DNA of 64,000 nucleotides from positions 186,001-250,000 of the forward strand of contig NZ_WMII01000002.1 in assembly GCF_009711265.1 (NCBI RefSeq), in the 5' to 3' direction. The first letter of the stretch is position 1. Every line of letters starts with the position of its first letter. Below, piece after piece: positions 38,080 through 47,207 of the stretch. This DNA is from Paracoccus shanxieyensis (GTDB taxonomy: Bacteria; Pseudomonadota; Alphaproteobacteria; Rhodobacterales; Rhodobacteraceae). Under the pieces are notes generated by a model. It was not told the origin of the DNA and did no database searches. It saw only the letters and a program-made list of their open reading frames with translations. The position numbers and the translations under genes are program-made.

Positions 38080-38676
38080 ATGGCCAGAACTTTGATCGTT
38101 GTCGACATTCAGGTGGATTTCTGCCCCGGCGGACGGCTTGCCGTCGAGGGCGGCGACCAGATCATTGCGCCGATCAACCAGATGATGCAGGACTTCGACA
38201 ATGTCGTGCTGACGCAGGACTGGCATCCCGCCGACCATTCCAGCTTTGCCGAGAACCATCCCGGCGCCGCGCCGTTTTCGATGACGCAGATGAGCTATGG
38301 CCCGCAGGTGCTGTGGCCCACGCATTGCGTCATCGGATCGCCCGGCGCGCAGTTCCATCCCGATCTGGATACCAGCCATGCGGCGACCATCATTCGCAAG
38401 GGCTTTCGTCCGCAGATCGACAGCTATTCGACCTTTTTCGAAAATGACTACAAGACGCCCACCGGCCTGGCCGGGTATCTGCGCGAGCGTTACCTGGAGG
38501 ATCTGTATTTCGTCGGTCTGGCCTATGATTTCTGCGTGACATGGTCGGCCGTCGATGCGGCGCGGCTGGGCTTCAGCGTCTCGGTGATCGAAAGCGCGAC
38601 GCGCGCCATTGATCTGAACGGCTCGCGCGATGCCGCGCGCAGCAGCATGATCGAGGCGGGGGTTCAGCTGATATGA
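38080..38676 (+). CDS. pncA: Nicotinamidase
   Basis: Converts nicotinamide to nicotinate, the first step of the NAD salvage route. The 198-residue protein has the catalytic Asp in [12 protein letters not shown] (Asp about 10), the metal-site [12 protein letters not shown] near 50, Lys in IRKGF near 108, and the nucleophile Cys in [12 protein letters not shown] near 153. AAGGGAG stands at good distance from the ATG at 38080. Its stop overlaps the start of pncB (ATGA at 38673-38676), so the two consecutive steps are co-translated. Confidence 0.95.
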   Translation: MARTLIVVDIQVDFCPGGRLAVEGGDQIIAPINQMMQDFDNVVLTQDWHPADHSSFAENHPGAAPFSMTQMSYGPQVLWPTHCVIGSPGAQFHPDLDTSHAATIIRKGFRPQIDSYSTFFENDYKTPTGLAGYLRERYLEDLYFVGLAYDFCVTWSAVDAARLGFSVSVIESATRAIDLNGSRDAARSSMIEAGVQLI

Positions 38677-39983
38677 CCGGGGCGACCATCGACATCGCGA
38701 CGCGGGTCTATAACCACAAATGGAAGATCGACCCGATCGTGCGGTCGCTGATCGATACGGATTTCTACAAGCTGCTGATGTGCCAGTCGGTGTTTCGCAA
38801 CCGGCCCGACACCAATGTGACCTTCAGCCTGATCAACCGCTCATCCAAGATCCGGTTGGCCGAGCTGATCGACGAAAGCGAATTGCGCGAACAGCTGGAT
38901 CATGTGCGCGGCCTGTCGCTGACGCGGGGCGAAAGCACATGGCTGCGCGGCAATACCTTCTATGGCAAGCGCCAGATGTTCCGCCCGGACTTCATGGAGT
39001 TTCTGGAAAACCTGCGCCTGCCTGCCTATCATCTGGAAAAGCGCGATGGTCAGTATGAGCTGACCTTCGAGGGCAAATGGCCCGAGGTGATGCTGTGGGA
39101 AATCCCCGCCCTTGCCGTCATCATGGAACTGCGCTCTCGCGCTGTGCTGAAGGATATGGGGCGGTTTGAACTGCAGGTGCTGTATGCCCGCGGCATGACC
39201 CGCCTGTGGGAAAAGGTCGAAGCCCTGCGCGAGCTAGGCCCGAACCTGCGGATCGCCGATTTCGGCACGCGGCGGCGGCACAGCTTTCTGTGGCAGGACT
39301 GGTGCGTGCAGGCCATGATCGAAGGGCTGGGCGACAAGGTGTTTGCCGGCACCTCGAACTGCCTGATCGCCATGCGCCGCGATATCGAGGCGATCGGCAC
39401 CAATGCCCATGAATTGCCGATGGTCTATGCCGCGCTTGCCGAAACCGATGCCGAATTGCGCGAAGCACCCTATCGCGTGCTGGCCGACTGGCATGAGGAA
39501 CATGACGGCAATCTGCGCATGATCCTGCCCGACACCTATGGCACGAAGCAGTTTCTGGCCAAGGCGCCGGATTGGCTGGCGGGCTGGACCGGCATCCGCA
39601 TCGACAGCGGCGACCCCGCCGAAGGGGCCGAGGCCGCGATCGAATGGTGGCAAAGCCGGGGCGAGGATCCGCGCGAAAAGCTGATCATCTTTTCCGACGG
39701 TCTGGATGTCGCCAAGATCAAGGAGCTGTTCTTGCGCTTCACTGGCCGGGTCAAGGTCAGTTTCGGCTGGGGCACGCTGCTGACCAACGATTTCCGCGGC
39801 CTTGTGCCCAGCGACGGGCTGGCGCCGTTTTCGCTGGTCTGCAAGGCGGTCGCGGCCGAGGGACGCCCGACAGTGAAGCTGTCGGACAATCCCGAAAAGG
39901 CCACCGGCCCGCGCGACATGATCGAACGCTATCGCCGCGTCTTCGGCGTGGGCCAGCAGCAGCGCATGGAAGTGGTCGTCTAG
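38673..39983 (+). CDS. pncB: Nicotinate phosphoribosyltransferase
   Basis: Makes nicotinate mononucleotide from nicotinate and PRPP with ATP hydrolysis. At 436 residues it has normal family length. Marks are [18 protein letters not shown] near residue 22, FGTRRRHSF near 197, [10 protein letters not shown] near 227, GIRIDSGDP near 308 and a phosphate-binding [13 protein letters not shown] near 360. It is coupled to pncA and converges with a Hint gene; the two stop codons share the four bases CTAG at 39980-39983. Confidence 0.95.
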   Translation: MTGATIDIATRVYNHKWKIDPIVRSLIDTDFYKLLMCQSVFRNRPDTNVTFSLINRSSKIRLAELIDESELREQLDHVRGLSLTRGESTWLRGNTFYGKRQMFRPDFMEFLENLRLPAYHLEKRDGQYELTFEGKWPEVMLWEIPALAVIMELRSRAVLKDMGRFELQVLYARGMTRLWEKVEALRELGPNLRIADFGTRRRHSFLWQDWCVQAMIEGLGDKVFAGTSNCLIAMRRDIEAIGTNAHELPMVYAALAETDAELREAPYRVLADWHEEHDGNLRMILPDTYGTKQFLAKAPDWLAGWTGIRIDSGDPAEGAEAAIEWWQSRGEDPREKLIIFSDGLDVAKIKELFLRFTGRVKVSFGWGTLLTNDFRGLVPSDGLAPFSLVCKAVAAEGRPTVKLSDNPEKATGPRDMIERYRRVFGVGQQQRMEVVV

Positions 39984-41101
39984 ACCGACTGCAATGCCTG
40001 CCCGTTGGCCTTGTGGCGCTGCGCAAGCTGATGCGCGCGGCGTGTCTGGCCGATCTGGCGCACCGGCTGTGCGGGCAGGTCGTCGCGCAGCAGGTCGGGA
40101 AACAGCGCCAGAAGCTCGGCCCGCGCCTCGGGTCCGGCGGCTTTCAGCGCCTCGGGGCCGGTAAACAGCGATTCCGTCTGTGCGCCTTCGGACATCACGA
40201 TCTCATGCCGGTCGAACAGGATATGCAGATAGACCAGATCCTGATCGCTGTCGTCGATGTCGATGCCGTTCAGCCCGACCAGACATTTCGCCGCCACCAG
40301 CACCTCGGGCTTGCCAAACATCCGCTCGGCGATTTTCGAGGTGACCAGCACGCGATGCTGCGGCGAGACATACAGATCGCGCGTGGGCAGGCCGACCCCC
40401 AAAGCCCCGGCGCGGATGCGGATCGGGCGCAGCTGCGGGAATGCCGCAAGCACAGCGCCGCCCAGCGGCTTCGCCCCGATCCAGCGCACCGGCTGCGGGC
40501 CGTTGTCGCGGGTCATGACCAGATCGCCGGGCCGCAGATCCTCGACCTGACGCTGGCCGTCGGCGGTGCGGATCAGCGTGCCGTTGCGGAAGCACAGGAA
40601 CACCGGCGCATCCGCCAGACCATAGCGGTTAACCGACAGCGCGTTGAAATTGTTCTGCTTGACCCCGGTGATGTGGATCGAGGCAATCGGCTTGTGGGTG
40701 ACGGCGGCGATTTCGGCCTGCGTCGCGTCGGCGGGCGGCGGCACCATGAACAGGTTGCCGTCGCCGTCCTGAAGAATGCGCAGCGGCACATGCGAACTGG
40801 AGCTGCCATCCATATAGGTGACATCGCCCCAGTACAGCGTGCCGCCGTCGATGGCGTGGCTGGTGCCGTCAAACACCATGTATTCCTTGCCGACGCTGTG
40901 ATTGCCAAAGGCGATCGACCCGTCCGAATTGCCGTCATTCAGCGTCAGCTTGCTGATGTTGTTGGCCAGCGGCGCATTCGCGCTGCCATAGGTGCTGCCG
41001 ACCAGATCGGCGGCGTGTTCCGAGCCGATCGTGTTTTCATCCGTATCCAGTTCGGCGTGACGACCCAGCGAGATTGCCCGGATGCCGATTTCCTTTGCCA
41101 T
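39980..41101 (-). CDS. Hint-domain protein (third paralogue, no RTX repeats)
   Basis: A 373-residue protein. The first 165 residues have no RTX repeats and no family I recognise. A Hint domain begins at Cys170 (FLCFRNGT), with [24 protein letters not shown], the histidine motif SPQHRVLV, and [17 protein letters not shown] closely matching the Hint domains of the genes at 7616 and 9830. The start at ATG 41101 is preceded by AGGAGAAGG on the minus strand. It sits between pncB and nadE with no evident link to NAD. There is no signal peptide; type I secretion is possible but is inferred only from the paralogues. Confidence 0.82.
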   Translation of the reverse strand: MAKEIGIRAISLGRHAELDTDENTIGSEHAADLVGSTYGSANAPLANNISKLTLNDGNSDGSIAFGNHSVGKEYMVFDGTSHAIDGGTLYWGDVTYMDGSSSSHVPLRILQDGDGNLFMVPPPADATQAEIAAVTHKPIASIHITGVKQNNFNALSVNRYGLADAPVFLCFRNGTLIRTADGQRQVEDLRPGDLVMTRDNGPQPVRWIGAKPLGGAVLAAFPQLRPIRIRAGALGVGLPTRDLYVSPQHRVLVTSKIAERMFGKPEVLVAAKCLVGLNGIDIDDSDQDLVYLHILFDRHEIVMSEGAQTESLFTGPEALKAAGPEARAELLALFPDLLRDDLPAQPVRQIGQTRRAHQLAQRHKANGQALQSV

Positions 41102-41224
41102 GACCCTTCTCCTGCCGCGCGGAGGCGATCCGGCGGGCATCCTTTGTCAGGCGCGGCCAAAGCCTGCCCGCAATGCGGCAAGCCATGGGACGGGCCCGAT
41201 GATTGCTGTGGAATGCCCGGCGTC

Positions 41225-41267
41225 AAAAGAACCGGGCCGATGGGGGAAATATACCCCGCATCGGCCC
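41225..41267 (-). terminator. Intrinsic terminator of nadE
   Basis: Reading on the minus strand, a 13-bp stem (GGGCCGATG plus GGGG against CCCC plus CATCGGCCC, one bulged G) encloses an AT-rich loop and is followed by GGTTCTTTT. It lies 56 bases after the nadE stop and upstream of the Hint gene, so it should isolate the two. Confidence 0.8.
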
Positions 41268-41322
41268 ATCCGCCTAATCGCATCTCGTGAAAAAACGCGT
41301 CAAATCCGCGCTTTAACCTGTG

Positions 41323-42993
41323 TTAAAGCTGGTCGCGCCAGCGGTTGACCAAAGGATAGCGCCGATCCAGCCAGAAGGCCTTCGTGGAAATACGCGGTCC
41401 GGGCGCGGCCTGATAGCGTTTCCATTCGCTGCCATACAGCAGCGTCTCGACCCGTTTGACGGTCTCGGCGTCAAAGCCCTGCGCGACCAGATCCTTCAGC
41501 GCCAGATCTTTTTCGACCAGGCCTTCAAGAATGGCGTCCAGCACCTCATAGGGGGGCAGGCTGTCTTCGTCCTTCTGGTCCGGACGCAACTCGGCCGAGG
41601 GCGGTTTCGAGATGATGCGCGGCGGGATCACCTCGCCGGGACGGCCCTGCATCCAGTCGCGGTGATGGGCGTTGCGCCAGCGGCAGGTCTGGAACACGCG
41701 GGTCTTGTACAGATCCTTGATCGGATTATAGCCGCCCGCCATGTCGCCATAGATCGTGGCATAGCCGACCGCGACCTCGGACTTGTTGCCGGTGGTCAGC
41801 AGCAACTCTCCGAACTTGTTGGAAATCGCCATCAGCATGACGCCGCGCAGGCGGGACTGGATGTTTTCTTCGGTCGTGTCGGGTTTGGTGCCGGCCATTA
41901 GATGCGCCAGCGCATCGCCCACCGCATCCCGCGCGCCCTCGATCTGCACGGTATCCAGCCGGGCGCCCAGCCGGGTGGCGCAATCGGCGGCGTCATCCAG
42001 ACTGGTCTGCGAGGTGTATTCGCTAGGCAGCATGACGCAGCGCACGTTTTCCGGTCCGATGGCGTCGCTGGCGATGGTGGCGACCAGCGCGCTGTCGATG
42101 CCGCCCGACATGCCCAGCACCACCTTCTTAAAGCCGGATTTGCGCATATAGTCGCGCAGCCCCTCGGTCATCGCGCGGTAATCCTGTTCCCATTCGTCGG
42201 GCTGCGGGTCCATGCGGCCCGGCACTGCGCGCCAGCCATCCGCGGTGCGGATGAAATCCAGATGCTCGATGATCTCGTCGAACGGCGCCAGTTGCAGCAC
42301 CTTGTCCGCGCCGCCCGTCGCGCCGGGGTTCAGAACGAAGGTCGCGCCGTCATATAGCTGGTCGTCCTGCCCGCCGACCGAGTTCAGATAGACCGCAGGC
42401 AACCCGGTCTCGACCACCCGTGCGACCAGATGGCCCATCCGCAGGTCCAGCTTGTTGCGGTGATAGGGGCTGCCATTCGGGATCAGCAGGATTTCCGCCC
42501 CGGTCTCGGCCAGCGTTTCGGACACTTCCGGCCACCATGCGTCTTCGCAGATCGGGCTGCCGATGCGGATGCCGTTGATCGAATAGGGGCCGCTGAGCGG
42601 GCCTTGATCGAACAGGCGCAATTCGTCGAAAAGCTGCTTGTGCGGCAGATCGTGTTTCAGCACGCGCGTGACGACCTTGCCGCCCTGCAGGATCCACCAC
42701 GCATTGTAAAGCTTGCCTTGGGTGGCATAGGGCCCGCCGATGCCGATGGCGGGGCCGTCGGCGCATTCGGCGGCCAGCGTCTCGATCTGGGCCATGGCGT
42801 CTTCGGTGAAGGCGGCTTTCAGCACCAGATCCTGCGTCTGATAGCCGGTGATGAACATTTCGGGCAGCGCCAGCATATCGGCGCCAGCCTGCCGCGCCTG
42901 TTCCCAGGCCGCGCGGGCTTTCGCCGCATTGCCGGGCAGATCGCCGACCGTGGGGTTCAACTGTCCAAGGGTGATGCGGAATGTGTCAGCCAC
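41323..42993 (-). CDS. nadE: Glutamine-dependent NAD(+) synthetase
   Basis: Amidates nicotinate adenine dinucleotide to NAD, the last step of the pathway begun by PncA and PncB. The 556-residue protein joins an N-terminal nitrilase-type glutaminase domain (Glu in LPEMFITGY, Lys in KHDLPHK, Cys in SPICEDAWWPE) to a C-terminal synthetase domain with the ATP pyrophosphatase loop GMSGGIDSAL near residue 300 and TGNKSEVAVGY. The frame stays open far upstream, but the GTG at 42993 follows GGAG by six bases and begins the conserved domain. Confidence 0.94.
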   Translation of the reverse strand: MADTFRITLGQLNPTVGDLPGNAAKARAAWEQARQAGADMLALPEMFITGYQTQDLVLKAAFTEDAMAQIETLAAECADGPAIGIGGPYATQGKLYNAWWILQGGKVVTRVLKHDLPHKQLFDELRLFDQGPLSGPYSINGIRIGSPICEDAWWPEVSETLAETGAEILLIPNGSPYHRNKLDLRMGHLVARVVETGLPAVYLNSVGGQDDQLYDGATFVLNPGATGGADKVLQLAPFDEIIEHLDFIRTADGWRAVPGRMDPQPDEWEQDYRAMTEGLRDYMRKSGFKKVVLGMSGGIDSALVATIASDAIGPENVRCVMLPSEYTSQTSLDDAADCATRLGARLDTVQIEGARDAVGDALAHLMAGTKPDTTEENIQSRLRGVMLMAISNKFGELLLTTGNKSEVAVGYATIYGDMAGGYNPIKDLYKTRVFQTCRWRNAHHRDWMQGRPGEVIPPRIISKPPSAELRPDQKDEDSLPPYEVLDAILEGLVEKDLALKDLVAQGFDAETVKRVETLLYGSEWKRYQAAPGPRISTKAFWLDRRYPLVNRWRDQL

Positions 42994-43122
42994 GTCATGC
43001 TCCTTCACGGTGTCGCCCCGTTGATAGGCGAGGCGGGCGGAAAGGGAAAGTCGGGCTTTGCGTGGCGCAGAGGCATCAGGTAAACCTCGGGCAAAACAGG
43101 CAGGTGACGAAGGGGCAGGGCG

Positions 43123-44577
43123 ATGAAGGCAGCAGTGATGGCTTGCGCGATGGTTCTGGCCGGGGCCGGCATGGCCGGGGCCCAGGGCGTCGTCACCAAG
43201 CAATATGACGATGGCGGCGTCTATGAAGGCACGTTCCGCAACGGCAAGCAGCATGGGCGCGGCACCTATCGGCTGCCTTCGGGCTATGAATATACCGGCG
43301 ATTGGGTCGAGGGGCAGATTCTGGGTCAGGGCATCGCCACCTTTCCCAACGGCTCGGTCTATGAAGGCGCGTTCACCGCAGGCAAGCCGCATGGCAAAGG
43401 CAAGATCACCTATGCCGATGGCGGCACCTATGAGGGCGACTGGAAAGACGGCCAGATCACCGGGCAGGGCGTGGCGCATTACGCCAATGGCTCGGCCTAT
43501 ACCGGCGGTTTTCTGAATGCGCTGCATGATGGGCAGGGCGTGCTGACGCAGGAAAATGGCTATCGCTACGAAGGCGCGTGGGTGCAGGGCGTCAAGGAAG
43601 GCCGGGGCAAGATCACCTATCCCGACGGCTCGGTCTATGATGGCGAGATGCAGGCCAATCAGCGCGCAGGCACCGGCAAGCTGACCATGGCGGACGGGCT
43701 GACCTATGAGGGCGGCTGGGCGGCCGGGCAGATGGCGGGGCAGGGCAAGCTGGTCCAGCCCTCGGGCGACAGCTATGAGGGGCGCTTTGCCAATGGCCGC
43801 CGCGAAGGCCGTGGGTTGGCGATCTATGCCAATGGCGACCGCTATGACGGCGATTTCCGCGCCGACCGCCGCGCCGGGCAAGGCACGTTCACCGGCACGG
43901 ATGGCTATGTCTATGCGGGCGATTGGGTCGATGGCCGCATGGAGGGGCTGGGCCGCATCACCTATCCCGATGGCTCGGTCTATGAAGGCGCGCTGAAAAA
44001 CGACATGCCCGAGGGCAAGGGCCTGATCACCTATCCCGATGGCTCGCGCTATGACGGTGATTGGCTGGCGGGCGTGATCGAAGGGCAGGGCGTGGCGAAA
44101 TACGCCAATGGCATGACCTATGAGGGGGCCTTTCGCCGTGGCCGCAACGAAGGGCAGGGCCGCATGACCTATCCCGATGGCTATGTCTATAACGGCGCAT
44201 GGCGCGACGGGCAGCGCCACGGGCAGGGGCAGGCGACCTATGCCGATGGCACGACCTATGACGGATCCTTCGTGGACGGCCTGCGCCATGGCCGGGGCCG
44301 CCTGATCGCGCCGGATGGTTTTCGCTATGAAGGCGGCTGGTCGGGCGGAGAGATCGACGGCGAGGGCGTCGCGACCTATGCCAATGGCGATGTCTATACC
44401 GGGCATTTCGTCGCCGGAAAGCGGCAGGGTGCGGGCGTCATGCGCTATGCGACCGGGCAGGCGGCCGAGGGCGAGTGGAACGACAACAGCCTGGCCTCGG
44501 ACGCGACAAGCGCTGCCCCGCCCGAAGGCGCGATGCCCGCAGAGCCCGAGGATACGCCGCAGGCTCCGGCACCCTGA
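43123..44577 (+). CDS. Exported MORN-repeat protein
   Basis: A 484-residue protein with a signal peptide (AVMACAMVLAGAGMAGAQG) followed by 18 full 23-residue MORN repeats and one partial repeat (residues about 31-455). Each has the form xxYEGxWxxGxxxGxGxxxYxxG. A low-complexity Ala/Pro/Glu tail ends the protein. MORN arrays form an extended beta-sheet ribbon and bind phospholipid head groups or proteins. Here the location would be the periplasm or cell surface. GAAGGGGCAGGGCG precedes the ATG. The membrane protein gene lies downstream on the same strand. The role is unknown. Confidence 0.88.
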   Translation: MKAAVMACAMVLAGAGMAGAQGVVTKQYDDGGVYEGTFRNGKQHGRGTYRLPSGYEYTGDWVEGQILGQGIATFPNGSVYEGAFTAGKPHGKGKITYADGGTYEGDWKDGQITGQGVAHYANGSAYTGGFLNALHDGQGVLTQENGYRYEGAWVQGVKEGRGKITYPDGSVYDGEMQANQRAGTGKLTMADGLTYEGGWAAGQMAGQGKLVQPSGDSYEGRFANGRREGRGLAIYANGDRYDGDFRADRRAGQGTFTGTDGYVYAGDWVDGRMEGLGRITYPDGSVYEGALKNDMPEGKGLITYPDGSRYDGDWLAGVIEGQGVAKYANGMTYEGAFRRGRNEGQGRMTYPDGYVYNGAWRDGQRHGQGQATYADGTTYDGSFVDGLRHGRGRLIAPDGFRYEGGWSGGEIDGEGVATYANGDVYTGHFVAGKRQGAGVMRYATGQAAEGEWNDNSLASDATSAAPPEGAMPAEPEDTPQAPAP

Positions 44578-44645
44578 CGATGGCGGGGGGCGTTGCCATT
44601 GGCGCAACATGGTCAGGACAGAGCCTTGGTCAGACGGGAAAGACC

Positions 44646-45092
44646 ATGATGGTGTTCAGATACGCGCTGCTTTTCGTGCTGCCGGTCCTGCTTGCCGTGC
44701 TGCTGGAATACCTGACATTCCCGATGCAAGAGCATGTCCGGGCGCAAGCAAGCGACTGGATCAACCGTGCCGCGTCCCCCAATCCGGATGTTGCCGCCAC
44801 CGCACGCGCCGAACTGCCCGGGCATGACATGCTTGGCGCAATATCCCGACTGGACTGGCTGTTTCTTGGCAGTGTCTTCTTAGGCGTCATTGCGGTGTCG
44901 TTCCTGATCCCGACGCGGCTTATCGCCAGCAAGGGCATCAACCTTTTGACCGCGATCGTCCTTGGGTTCGCCGCGGCCCGGTTCTTCGTCGGTTTTTACC
45001 GTTTGGCGTGGGCCGAGTTCGGCGGGGCGGTTCTTCTTGGCGCAATAGCAGCCGTGGGGTTGATGCTGCTCAGGCTCCGCAGATCAGGGTAA
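44646..45092 (+). CDS. Small integral membrane protein of unknown function
   Basis: A 148-residue protein with about four hydrophobic segments (YALLFVLPVLLAVLLEYLTF, LDWLFLGSVFLGVIAVSFLI, LLTAIVLGFAAARFFVGFY, GGAVLLGAIAAVGLMLL) and a polar stretch after the first. I do not recognise a family. GGGAAAG precedes the paired ATGs at 44646 and 44649; in-frame upstream codons to 44580 are possible but less likely. It follows the MORN gene by 68 bases and may share its transcript. Confidence 0.65.
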   Translation: MMVFRYALLFVLPVLLAVLLEYLTFPMQEHVRAQASDWINRAASPNPDVAATARAELPGHDMLGAISRLDWLFLGSVFLGVIAVSFLIPTRLIASKGINLLTAIVLGFAAARFFVGFYRLAWAEFGGAVLLGAIAAVGLMLLRLRRSG

Positions 45093-45284
45093 CTGGCCTT
45101 GCCGCGAGGGAATTGCTCACACCTACATTGTGGGGGCGGTTGAGGGTCCTGCACGGCGACGAAACAGCCCGGTCCTTTAAGCCAACAACCCGGAATGCGG
45201 GGATTGTCTTGCGGGTCGTTCCGGCTTTCGGTCAGATTTCTGACCCAAACCAGCCTTTCAGCCGAGGGTGCGCCACCGGCAGCT
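45093..45284. other. 192-base intergenic gap with inverted repeat
   Basis: This gap lies between two convergent genes. I find no RNA gene and no reading frame of merit. It contains a perfect 7-bp inverted repeat around two bases (GGTCAGA TT TCTGACC, 45230-45245) that could be a weak hairpin on either strand. Confidence 0.4.
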
Positions 45285-45602
45285 CTAGCTGCCGTAGAAG
45301 CGGCGCCGGGCTTCCTGCTCGATATCCAGCCGCAACTGCAGGTCAATCAGCTTCTTCATCGCAGATTTCCGCGAGGCATCGTCGGGCGCGGCCTGCACAA
45401 GTCTTGTCTGCTCTTCCACCGCCTTGCGTAGCTGGATCTCTCGCGGCAGGGCGCCTGCCTCTGCCATGATCCGAAAACCGATCGCATCGGCGCTGCCGTC
45501 AGAATCCACGTCCAAGGGCTTGCCCGCACCTTTCAGATTGTCGAACTGCCCCTCGGCCTGAGCCTTCAATATCTGCCGCTCGGCCATGTCCGAGAATTTC
45601 AT
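45285..45602 (-). CDS. DUF1992 (DnaJ-associated) family protein
   Basis: A 105-residue protein of the DUF1992 type. It begins with FSDMAERQILKAQAEGQFDNLKGAGKPL, the conserved core, and continues as charged helices (LPREIQLRKAVEEQTRLV, MKKLIDLQLRLDIEQEARRRF). The biochemical role is not established in general; some relatives are annotated as DnaJ-homologue subfamily C member 28-like. Its ATG overlaps the stop of the TetR gene by four bases, so it is probably expressed and controlled with that regulator. Confidence 0.85.
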   Translation of the reverse strand: MKFSDMAERQILKAQAEGQFDNLKGAGKPLDVDSDGSADAIGFRIMAEAGALPREIQLRKAVEEQTRLVQAAPDDASRKSAMKKLIDLQLRLDIEQEARRRFYGS

Positions 45603-46213
45603 TGCGCACGCTCCTTGTCCGGTGAGATGAGAAAACCGCGTTCCAATTCGTCGAAGACCGGCCAGAACATCGCCAGCCCCGTGGGGCCACGCGATGCAAA
45701 GGCTGTCAGCGCCCCGGTCATTGCCAGCGCCGCCGCCAGCGGCTGCAGATCGGCGCGGAATACGCCCTGCGAACGGCCGATGGCCAGGATCTCGGCATAG
45801 CGCTGACACCAGCCCTGCGCGAAACCGTCGAGATGTGTTGCGATCTCGGGCTGGGAACCGGCCAGTTGCATCAGCTGAGCAAAGCAGGCGGCAAGCTCGG
45901 GGCGGTCCCGCAGGCTAAGAAAATAGGCCTCTGCCTCGGCCCGCAACTGCGCCCGCGCGGGCCGGGCCGGGTCTGCGGCGGGGGGCAGCAGCGCCAGAAA
46001 GGCGTCGCGCGTGGTGTCCGCCACCAGCACCACCAGCGCCGCCTTGTTCTGGACGTGGTAATGCAGGGTCGAGATATTGATCCCGACACGCGCGGCCACG
46101 TCACGCGTGCGCAACGCGGCATAACCGTTTTCAACGATCAGGGCGCGCGCGGCGTCCGCGATCATCGTGCGGCGGTCGTTCGTGCCAAGATAGGTTTTTT
46201 CTGGCTGATCCAT
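45599..46213 (-). CDS. TetR family transcriptional regulator
   Basis: A 204-residue repressor-type regulator. The N-terminal helix-turn-helix domain (residues about 12-60) reads RRTMIADAARALIVENGYAALRTRDVAARVGINISTLHYHVQNKAALV, the standard TetR pattern; the rest is a helical ligand/dimer domain. The start codon lies immediately beside a perfect 22-bp palindrome, strongly suggesting autoregulation. The DUF1992 gene is its overlapping downstream partner. The ligand is unknown. Confidence 0.92.
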   Translation of the reverse strand: MDQPEKTYLGTNDRRTMIADAARALIVENGYAALRTRDVAARVGINISTLHYHVQNKAALVVLVADTTRDAFLALLPPAADPARPARAQLRAEAEAYFLSLRDRPELAACFAQLMQLAGSQPEIATHLDGFAQGWCQRYAEILAIGRSQGVFRADLQPLAAALAMTGALTAFASRGPTGLAMFWPVFDELERGFLISPDKERAQ

Positions 46214-46235
46214 GAATCAATCATATGATTGATTC
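46214..46235. promoter_or_regulatory. Perfect 22-bp palindrome, probable TetR operator
   Basis: The half-site GAATCAATCAT is followed by its exact reverse complement, centred between 46224 and 46225 and directly abutting the TetR start codon. The position and perfect symmetry fit an autoregulatory operator. It is AT-rich in a GC-rich setting. Confidence 0.75.
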
Positions 46236-46337
46236 GTCGAATTTGCAAGCGACAGCCTGGTTCTAGCCCAGCGGAACCCTGCCAACCAAGCCGACCCTCG
46301 GCCCCAGATCGGGGCAGTCTCGCCGCCCCCGGAACGC

Positions 46338-47207
46338 TTAAATCACCGCGCTGGCCGCGCTTTCGGGCCAATGGGCGAAGGGCAGGACGCGGCCGTCTTC
46401 ACGGCTTTGGCGGATCTTGTCCAGATCGACCTTGGCCTTGACCCAGCCGCATTGGTCCATCTCGCCCTCGGCCAGAATGCCGCTGTCGGGCCAATGGCCG
46501 TCTGAGGGCGCATAGATCGCCGCGCGGCCGCGGTTTTCGTCGACGGCGGGGCTCCAGTCGCACAGGCCGACCGTGGGCGACTGCACGACGATGCACTGGC
46601 TTTCCAGCGCGCGCGCCATCGAGCCGATGCGCACGCGGTTGAAGCCCGCCACGGTGTCGGTGCAGGACGGCACAAGAATGATCTCGACCCCGGCCTCGGC
46701 CAGTTGGCGGCCCAGCAGGGGGAATTCGCTGTCATAGCATACCAGGATCCCCAGCCGACCGACGGGCGTGTCAAAGACGCGCAGGCCGGGCGCGCCGCGC
46801 ACGTCCCATTCCTCACGCTCGAACCGGGTCATGATCTGCTTGTCCTGATGACCGATGCGGCCGTCGGGTCCGAACAGCACGGCGCGGTTCACCGGACGCT
46901 CGGAATCGCCGAAATGCGGCCCCGAGGCGGCAAGGATATGCACGCCATGCGCCGCCGCCAGATCGGCATGCAGAGTGTCGCGGGCGATTTCATGGCGCGC
47001 GACCTCGTGCAGAGAGGCTTCAAGGCTGCCGGCGATGTCGCGGCCGCCAAGCGAGGCAAGCTCCATCGCGCCATATTCGGGAAAGACCAGCAGGTCGCAA
47101 TCCGCGGCCTTTTCGACCCAGCGGGTCAGCTTGGCGCGGTAGGCTTCAAAATCCTCGAACCAATTGAACTTGTAAGCGGCGGTGGCGATCTTGATTTCGC
47201 GTGTCAC
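46338..47207 (-). CDS. Carbon-nitrogen hydrolase (nitrilase superfamily)
   Basis: A 289-residue nitrilase-fold hydrolase. The catalytic triad is visible as Glu in LLVFPEYGAMEL near residue 44, Lys in GHQDKQIMTRFEREEW near 122 and Cys in LGILVCYDSEFPLL near 157. Such enzymes cleave amides or nitriles; the substrate cannot be read. The GTG start at 47207 overlaps the stop of the GNAT gene (GTGA), making it the third gene of a SnoaL-GNAT-nitrilase operon, so the three may act on one small molecule. Confidence 0.9.
   Translation of the reverse strand: MTREIKIATAAYKFNWFEDFEAYRAKLTRWVEKAADCDLLVFPEYGAMELASLGGRDIAGSLEASLHEVARHEIARDTLHADLAAAHGVHILAASGPHFGDSERPVNRAVLFGPDGRIGHQDKQIMTRFEREEWDVRGAPGLRVFDTPVGRLGILVCYDSEFPLLGRQLAEAGVEIILVPSCTDTVAGFNRVRIGSMARALESQCIVVQSPTVGLCDWSPAVDENRGRAAIYAPSDGHWPDSGILAEGEMDQCGWVKAKVDLDKIRQSREDGRVLPFAHWPESAASAVI

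Noticed and set aside
41323-44610. A 1095-codon frame suggesting an nadE fusion
   Set aside because: The extra upstream part is the shadow of the MORN gene on the opposite strand; nadE has its own GTG and GGAG at 42993.
45093-45284. A possible small RNA or conserved peptide in the convergent gap
   Set aside because: Only a short inverted repeat is visible; no promoter or terminator pair supports an RNA gene.
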